A stretch of 64,000 bases of DNA from Litomosoides sigmodontis. Taxonomy: Eukaryota > Nematoda > Chromadorea > Rhabditida > Onchocercidae. A model generated the notes under the pieces. That model had not been told where the DNA came from, did no database searches, and saw nothing but the letters and a program-made list of their open reading frames with translations. Shown here one piece after another: positions 57,001-64,000 of this stretch; the first letter of the stretch is position 1, and every line of letters starts with the position of its first letter. The stretch is taken from NCBI GenBank assembly GCA_963070105.1, contig OY718803.1, positions 6,615,823 to 6,679,822 on the forward strand, given 5' to 3'. The position numbers were made by a program, and so were the translations under genes.

Positions 57001-58250
57001 AGATCTGATAAAACCGTCGCGAACGGATCAGGATGATTCCCTTGCAGTATATCCAAATTCATTTCACGGTAAAGGTGAAAAAGAAGGAAATCTGAAAAAT
57101 ACAGTGAAGGTTTGTTCTTCATTAGAAATTTCAATGCAAATTATTGAAAGATCATTCTTTGGAGCTTTTGAAATAAAAGGGACGAAATCACTAATTTTGA
57201 TTCCAGGTAACTAATTATCATTGTTTCTCTTTCAGGTATTGAAAGAGAATGAATCATTGGTTATAAATGAAAGACTTCCTGAAATTGAAGGAGATGATAA
57301 ACAGGAGGAAGTAGTCATTCAAAAACGTTGCGAAATAGCAAAAGATAAGAAAGAAAACAATGTATCCGCGTTTGAAGTAAACAAAAAGTTTGCGAAAGGA
57401 GAGATTGAATCATCGACTCAGAATAATTCGACGCTAAGAGTAGACGGAATAAAAACCGTTACGGAAGATCTGAAACTGGTGGGAGAGAAATATTCAACAG
57501 AGGAAAAACGTCGAATTCAGGACGAACTTCTAGCGAGAGAACAACGTGAACGTGAAATTCGAAAAGCTAAGTTAGCTTCAATCATGAGTCGAACACGCGG
57601 TAGTGCATCTTCATTAAGCGTGGTCCCTCCAGTTCTTCATATTGGAAATTCTGAGGTAATCTCTTTTCTTCCCTATTATTATTTTTTCTGGTAACTAAAT
57701 TAAGGATAACCGTGCAGGAATAAGAAACTAGCTGTTGTCTATTTTAAATGGACAATTTGTCATTTTAGATTGAAACTTCAAAGCATGGGGTTGGCGTTCC
57801 TTTATCGAATGAATATACTCCAGTAAAAAGTGTTCTCAGCCATACTACTGCTTCTGTTCTTCAGGTTGTTTCTATTCTTTTGTGACTGTTAAATTCCCTT
57901 TCCTATTTTAGCCATCATAATTGCAGCTCATAAATGATTTTAGATATGCTGATAGGAAAAAGTGAGAGAGAAAATTATCGGAGGATTTTTATGATTTTAA
58001 AAGTCGTAATTTAAATACACTCGAAGTTTTCTTGAATTTTCAGAAGCTAGCAACAACAAACCCCAAATTGTTGTCTGTGCTACAGCGAAATGGCTCCAAA
58101 CAATCATTAGCTGTCGAATTGTCTGTAGCTGACCCGTCAATGTCAATAACACTTCCAGGTCAACCTGTTGCCAATCACGAAGGCTCGTCTACTATACGGC
58201 ACTTGCCTTTCGAGCCCGATGTTAATCATCGACCTGTTGCTATGAAATAA
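54048..58250 (+). CDS. MAP7: MAP7/ensconsin family microtubule-associated protein
   Basis: MAP7 proteins bind microtubules through an N-terminal helix and recruit kinesin-1 through a C-terminal one. Ten exons (54048-54172, 54714-54777, 55005-55112, 55237-55368, 55458-55701, 56140-56287, 56392-57109, 57236-57655, 57769-57864, 58044-58250) give 753 residues. Residues about 27-115 form a long charged helix (KRRAAIQQEIEQRQKLARKL; LLKQRKVQQREMLRAKAVL), followed by YAFGSSTPRELE (122 onward), a motif I associate with MAP7/ensconsin. The centre is acidic and disordered. Residues 598-635 (STEEKRRIQDELLAREQRER, then RKAKLASIMSRTRG) match the kinesin-binding helix ending RKKRLEEIM.RTR. Either of two adjacent ATGs (54048, 54051) may start the protein. 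The overall family call rests on these two regions; the middle is unconserved. Confidence 0.8.
55816..55838. repeat. Short TA repeat in a MAP7 intron
   Basis: About 11 TA units in the intron 55702-56139. No obvious role. Confidence 0.9.
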
Positions 58251-59745
58251 CTAGAATTTATATTTTGTATATTCTTAATGTAAAAAACAGCTTCGATTCC
58301 ATTTCATGCCATTCCACAGATGGATGTCGTCAGGATGAGTTTTAAGGGTAATATCCAAAAAAAACAAAAAAATTCTTTGTTCAACGCTTATAATAAGCAT
58401 CGAGCTTCATACTCAAACATTGATTAATAGGTAAATATTGAAATAATTATGAAAAAGTTGGTTGTGGGCAGGAATTCGTAATGCGAATATACCTATTGTT
58501 ATATAGAATTGTTACAAATCTAAGTATTTAAATGTAGATTTATTTTGATAATTTTTATTCATTAATTCATTGTGATTTTTTTTGGTCGAATGTCCACTGG
58601 GCCTTCATTTGTTTAATGCTTCATTTGTTTATATTTGTCTGCTTTACTATATTTGAATTTTTAGATGCCTTGTAGAGGAGAAATTTGTAAGAGGAAAAAA
58701 TCTCTCATGGAATATATTATTTATCTGTTAAAATTTAATGTTCTCATTAATAGCTGACCCATACATATATTCCATCACTCAAGTGTTCAGCAGTTTTACA
58801 TGTTCACGAATATTTGCGCATGATTATCAAGTGCTGAGGTCATGCACATCAGTTTTCGGTGATTTTACCTCTCTAAACACTGCTACTATGTAACAATTTA
58901 TTTTAGGATCTAAGCTTTTTGGTTTCAGATTCTGTCTAGATAATAGAAGCAGCTTCCTGGATGACCCCTGAAATGTGGCATTATATATTCCTTTATAAGT
59001 ATTTAGAACTTAAAACTCAGGGACGACTAAACGTACTTGTAGTAATTTTCGACTTGCTGATGAATTTTTTCCGGATGTGGAGAACCGGAAAAGAAGATAT
59101 TAGGGGTGTTATGCAAATAAGCAATTGTTTCATACTTAGGTTGCGGGCTTACGTGTTAAATGTTTAATTTTTTTTGCTGAAGTTAAATGCGGCAATATAA
59201 GGGTAGAACTATGTTTGTGAAAAGCTAGTTGTATTATGCCATCCTAGAAGTGTCCTACATCTTAATGTCTTATCCATTTCAATGTATCTTAAATGTTTGA
59301 TGTATTTATAGAATTCATCATTGTCCGACGTGCGTTTGTTTTTCATTTTATTCAAAATGGGTGACTGTTTTCGTAGTCGCAATTTTTTTTATTGCATCTC
59401 ACATTTTACTGGTTTAAATTGCGTAATGTATATGTGTTTAAAATAAAAAGTTTGAATAACGATATTCCTTCGCTGAAAGCACTGCTGCGATTGTATCGCC
59501 TATTGGATGACGAAAATTTCGTGAATTTTTATTGGATTATATGAAAAAATTGGATTGAATGTTAGGCTATCATAACAGACGCAAGTGAGGTGAGCTTGTT
59601 GACATGCAAGACAAGATTCTGAGTCATATATTATGGTTTTCTAACCTGGAAGAGATCTAATTACCAGTGAGTTTGCGATATGAATGGCTAAATTGCTGGT
59701 TCTATGTAACGTCCCAAGCAATGTTTATGAAAAGCTAACTTAGAA
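58251..59745. other. 1.5-kb non-coding spacer
   Basis: 3' region of the MAP7 gene and upstream region of ABHD11. AT-rich, with no family-like frame. The ABHD11 ATG comes two bases after an AACTTAG acceptor-like site, so a trans-spliced start is possible. An AATAAA is at about 59442. Confidence 0.4.
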
Positions 59746-61300
59746 ATGTGTAGCTTGTCGCGACAGCGTAGATGGGGTCAATTGGTGCAATCCTGTCGAG
59801 TGCCTTCACGTTTCATTTCATTATCGTTCGAGAAATTTGGGAGCGGAGCAGAATCTGAATGCCTAATATCACCAGTTGTCATTTTACACGGATTATTTGG
59901 ACAGAAAGCAAACTGGAAATCGATTGCAAATAAACTGCATTGTCGATTAAGGACCGTTATATTTACGTTAGATCTGCGAAATCACGGTTAGTTTTGCTGA
60001 ATTCTTGTTGGAAATGGTAATTGATCTAATGGACAATATTTTCCTTGTTAATTTCAATTTCACTTAAGTAAGGAGCTTTTTCTTGTAGCTGATAAGAATG
60101 CACACCTTAATTGTTAACTTTTTGATGCTATCATTTTATTTATGACTTTTCTTAATAAATTTACTAAAATTGCGGAAAATTCTATTTTGAAGAAGCTAAG
60201 TAAGAGATAGCGATTGGTGAAGAAAAATATAACCTAGCTTCAGTCAGTTATCTAGGTAAGCAAATGCTCTAAATTAAGATTAGGACATGACTGATTCAGT
60301 GTGCTGTTCAGTTCTTGGTGGGAATATTTAGAACAGCTAGGAATACTGAATATAAATGGTTATCACTTTTAATTTGTTGATAATTGTTATGCTGTTGCAA
60401 TTTGATTTCCAGTTGGCAGAATTTTCAGAGAGATGTGATCTTTCAATAAGCTTCAATGAATCATTTTAATGTAGCTTCTTTGGGTTTGGGTTTAATGATA
60501 CTCTTCAAACTACTCTATTTGTTTGTGGCTTTGTTTACACTTAGATCAGATATTCCTTGCATTAGAACTGTTATGATTACCCAACAGTTGCTGATTAATA
60601 GTTTGGCTACTACCGCTGTCTTCCAGGCAATTCACCATGGCATCCTACAATGACATACGCTGAGATGGCAAATGACGTACGCCGTTTTATTGACGAAATT
60701 GTACCAAAGCATGTGGAACAATTTCCGAAAACTCATCTTCTTGGTCATTCAATGGGCGGCAAAACAGCTATGCATGTTGCGTTGATGAAGGATAGCGATG
60801 TAAGGCTAAAATCACTTATTGTGGAAGATATAGCTCCAAAAGCATACGATTCTGTGGCGTCTTTCTCAAGGATTATCGAGGCTATGAAATCTATCGACTT
60901 GACGTGTGATCGTACCGAAATTGAGAAGAACCTGGCAGTAACAATTAAGGACAGCACTACGCGACAGTTTTTGTTAACGAATTTGATGCCGACGAGTAAG
61001 CACACCTACAGTTGGCGGGTGAATTTAGATTCCATTGGACGTTATATTGAAGAAATTTGTGGTAGCAGTGGTGTTCAGGATGAGGGGATCTATAATGGAA
61101 GATGCTTGTTTGTTTCAGGCGGTATTTCAGATTATGTTATGCCCAGTGATTACCCTCTAATTTTGAAACAATTCCCAAATACACAATTTTCTGTGATTCC
61201 TAATGTGGCACACTGGGTTCATGCCGAAAAGCCCAATGAATTTACGGATATTGTCACTGAATTTATCCTTTCTGTCGAAAAATCTAAAGCAGAAAGATAA
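59746..61300 (+). CDS. ABHD11: ABHD11, mitochondrial alpha/beta hydrolase
   Basis: ABHD11 is a mitochondrial serine hydrolase linked to protection of lipoylated 2-oxoglutarate dehydrogenase. Two exons (59746-59986, 60627-61300) join in phase to give 304 residues. The first 30 residues are rich in Arg and Ser with few acids, like a matrix-targeting sequence. The fold is clear: oxyanion segment ILHGLFGQKANWKSIA (HG at 48-49), strand LDLRNHGNSPWHPTMTY, nuc elbow GHSMGGKTAM (Ser122), acid in GGISDYVMPS (probably D249) and catalytic VAHWVHAEKP (H276). LLTNL and WRVNLD are ABHD11-specific blocks also found in the human protein. All catalytic residues are present. A possible poly(A) signal is AATAAA at 61794-61799. 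Confidence 0.94.
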
Positions 61301-62487
61301 GCAAAGAAAACTAGACAAATGCAAATTGTTTCTGCGTTTATTGAACGTTTGAAGATATATGATCGAATTTTTATTCCACCGTGCTCTAGTGGATGTAGAT
61401 CTCTGTCTTGTTCAGGATTTCAAATGAAATAGGCTATAGTTACATTCGTTACCATTATTTTTATTGATCTTTTAGGCAAAGTTTTATTTATCACTCTCTT
61501 TGTGACAGTTAAGGCTATCATTAAAGTTTTGCCTCTAATCTTTACGGTATTGTACATTCTGTTAATGAATCTTCCGTTAATTGTCTTCACAAATAGTTTG
61601 TGAAATGGATAAGATAAATATTATCTTACAACTATAGTGTACACGTTGAAATTTGAAGCTGCTAGTAATTTTAAAGATTTCTTAAATGCTTCTCACCAAT
61701 CTATATTAGCCTATTCAATTCATTTGCTGTATAATCTCTCGCTATCGCGTTGACTTCACGTTTCGACACGGTTACATGTTGCCTTTTCATTGTAATAAAT
61801 TAATACTTTAACTACGTCGGTCTTCTGTCTTTTATTGTCGGAAGCGAGAATTGTTAGAAATATTGCGGTTACTATGTGAACTCTGTTGATTATCTCCAAT
61901 TACAAACAGTAATGCGTGGTTTTTAACTGAGAACCTTCAGGTCAATAAATTTTTTCAAAAAATTTCTGACACTTTAAAGAGTGCAAATTGAAGACTGTTG
62001 GAAAAGACTAAAAGTTTAAAGCTATTACCAAGGTATATTTCATTGGAGCATAATTTAATGGGAATTTAAGAGTTCGAAAAATCGAATCGAAACAGTTTAC
62101 GAGAGGGCCAAGCTTTCATACATTACCAATGATAAATGCTTGCTATTAACCTGTTGGGAAGGTCGACTGTAACAGTGATAATTGCAGTGGGAAGGGAATC
62201 TGCCAGTGTTTTATGCTTCTTCTTTCAATTCGTTTGTTTAATAACACATCGCGGATTCCCAGTTATTGAGTGATTGGCTGCTTGGTTGGTTAGTTGATTT
62301 CCCCGCACATTCGTTTCAACTCTTTTCGTTCAACAAAATTTGTCGCGAACACTGCGCTCACACTCTATCATTGTGGACGTTAGAACGGCGCTCCAATTCA
62401 TTTTACAGTTTAGAACATCAGGCCCCATTTCGAAATTACTTTCAAATTGGCACTTGATCGTCGCAGTGGGAACTGTATTGTGTGTAT

Positions 62488-62559
<72 letters not shown>

Positions 62560-63630
62560 TCTGCACTCTACCTCTTGTAAATGACAAATTTGCCAAAGTC
62601 AAACGAAATCTTTTTCATCCGGTCAGTTACTTTTGTATTTTACACTCCTAGATTATCTTTGTTTCCATGAAAGGTTATGTGGATCGATATGTTTGTTGAA
62701 ATTTTCTCAATGTGTTTAAACATCAATTACAAATTCCTACCTTCTGCAAATCACTATGACCTTACTTATTCATAACCTCATATTAGTTAAAGTTTCCACT
62801 TGTAAAGTGTGTATGGTTTCAAGTTTTAAGCGTGTAGTAGTCGCGGAATAACGAATCAGTTTGTGGTAGCAAGCTGCCATCTTTTTTTTTTGACACCGCA
62901 ATCCTAACTCCGACTTTAGTCTCAACTTTTAATCGACGTTAGTTGGAACAAAAAGTAATTATGAAGCTTCAACAAGCATTTTGGGTTTTAGACGCACTGT
63001 TTGCACTATGGTATTGGTGATGTGTTTTACGGTGAATGGTTTCCAATTGTTGAGTTTTAATGTTGGAGTTGGTTGTGAATTGTGAGGGTTGCGGTGGGGA
63101 ACTTGGGACATTCGGCTGTGCAGAATGAAGTGTGCTTCATCTTTCTACGCTATTCGCTTTTTCCTTGTCTTCTTTGAATGATTTCAATCGCGTTCGTAAA
63201 TAGATTGTCATTAGGTGCAAATAAAAGACAAGACTATGGTGTGAGCCGTAACAATGCTTTTATAGATAGCCGGCAATTCCACTTGCCAGTAATCTTGCAT
63301 TCAAGTTAAACCAAAAACAGTTGAATTGATTTACTGAGGTGGGACTATGATTAGGAGTTAAGAGGGTAGAGTTTTTTGCAGATACGTGTTAATGCGAAAT
63401 TTTTCTTTCAGACTTCATTTCATGCCATTTTAGGAGGGAAAGGAATATTGATTTGATGTCCATAAATTTGACTTGAATATAAGCATAGTACTTGTTGTAA
63501 GGATTTCGTGTACTCTCTCTGGTTACTGCTTGTCTTTCCTTCACCTTATTGTTTTAATTTATAGTTTACGCTGATTTTCGCGCTTTCATTAACTTATCTT
63601 CAATTTTTTAGCTATCTTTAGCCGTCGAAA
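61301..63630. other. 2.3-kb non-coding interval
   Basis: ABHD11 3' region and the upstream region of the SAP-domain gene. It contains a TG microsatellite. No frame resembles a known family. Confidence 0.45.
62490..62556. repeat. TG microsatellite
   Basis: About 33 TG units, uninterrupted, with a few diverged units before it. Intergenic, about 1.1 kb upstream of the SAP-domain gene. Confidence 0.97.
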
Positions 63631-64000
63631 ATGGCAACTACACCATTTACAACATCACAAGGCAAAATGATGACCCTCAGTGAACTTCGTGTTTTCGAGC
63701 TTAAGCAAGAATTAGAAAAGCGTGGACTGGACAAGAGTGGAATTAAGCTAGCATTAGTGGAACGCTTAGAAGAGGTTTGACTTTTGCATTTGTAGAAAAG
63801 GAAAAATTATTTGTTGTCAACACTTTTTGAATTGAAATAAACGATATTTGAAATCATGAATAGAATTAACCCAGATCATTTTTGTGCATACGTATGGGTT
63901 AAAATAACTTGGTGGTTGACATTGTGAATTTTTTGAAAGGCTAATATAGAGCCACTACCATACAGAAACAAAGATGCTCCATCACATACAAGATAATCCT
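63631..64000 (+). CDS. SAP-domain nuclear protein, first exon only (gene runs off window)
   Basis: The first coding exon is 63631-63774 (48 codons) ending at a GAG|GTTTGA donor; the rest to 64000 is intron. It encodes MATTPFTTSQGKMMTLSEL and then a SAP motif (LRVFELKQELEKRGLDKSG, KLALVERLEE). SAP motifs are about 35-residue DNA/RNA-binding helices near the N-terminus of nuclear scaffold and RNA-processing proteins. The wording resembles SAFB/SLTM (LRVIDL, SG.KS.L..RL) and also acinus (RGL.KSG.KSALV.RL) and hnRNP U. Which family applies depends on domains outside the window. An acceptor-like TCTTTAG lies about ten bases before the ATG. Confidence 0.7.

Overview
The window is nuclear DNA from a nematode. 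It is AT-rich and gene-dense, with short introns whose 3' ends are mostly TTTTCAG-like. Several start codons sit just downstream of splice-acceptor motifs with no coding exon before them, as expected for spliced-leader trans-splicing. The encoded proteins are conserved animal families, and one is a mitochondrial EF-Tu of the short-tailed kind I associate with nematodes. Species cannot be fixed from the sequence; a parasitic clade III (spirurid/filarial) worm is only a guess. I see no prokaryotic, viral or transposon-coded genes, no CRISPR array, no tRNA or rRNA, and no convincing new multi-gene system.

Layout. 0-7 kb: the 3' half of CDC6 (+) and NIP7 (+), possibly one operon, then MUS81 (-) tail-to-tail with NIP7. 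7-14.5 kb: a 17-exon SETD2/MET-1-type H3K36 methyltransferase (-) with a long TA tract in one intron. 14.5-17.9 kb: non-coding. 17.9-24.7 kb: three minus-strand genes, GTF3C6, COG5 and mitochondrial EF-Tu; COG5 and GTF3C6 are a possible operon. 26.4-29.4 kb: casein kinase 1 gamma (-), whose first exon(s) must lie further right. 29.4-36.3 kb: largely non-coding, with a TA microsatellite and a 57-bp direct repeat. 36.3-36.9 kb: TIMM8 (+). 39.3-42.9 kb: an Atossa/FAM214 protein (+) with a probable GC-AG intron. 44.8-48.5 kb: RIOK1 (+). 48.5-54.0 kb: mostly non-coding, with one small orphan ORF (-). 54.0-58.3 kb: a MAP7/ensconsin protein (+). 59.7-61.3 kb: ABHD11 (+). 63.6 kb to the end: the first exon of a SAP-domain nuclear protein (+).

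Gene models were built by hand: open frames were joined at GT-AG sites so that phase is kept and the translation follows the known family. Exon ends are therefore predictions. They are strongest where the protein is conserved and weakest at N-termini and in low-complexity regions. Functionally these are housekeeping genes: replication licensing and junction repair, ribosome biogenesis (NIP7, RIOK1), chromatin, Pol III transcription, Golgi trafficking, mitochondrial translation and import, and cytoskeleton. They are not one pathway.
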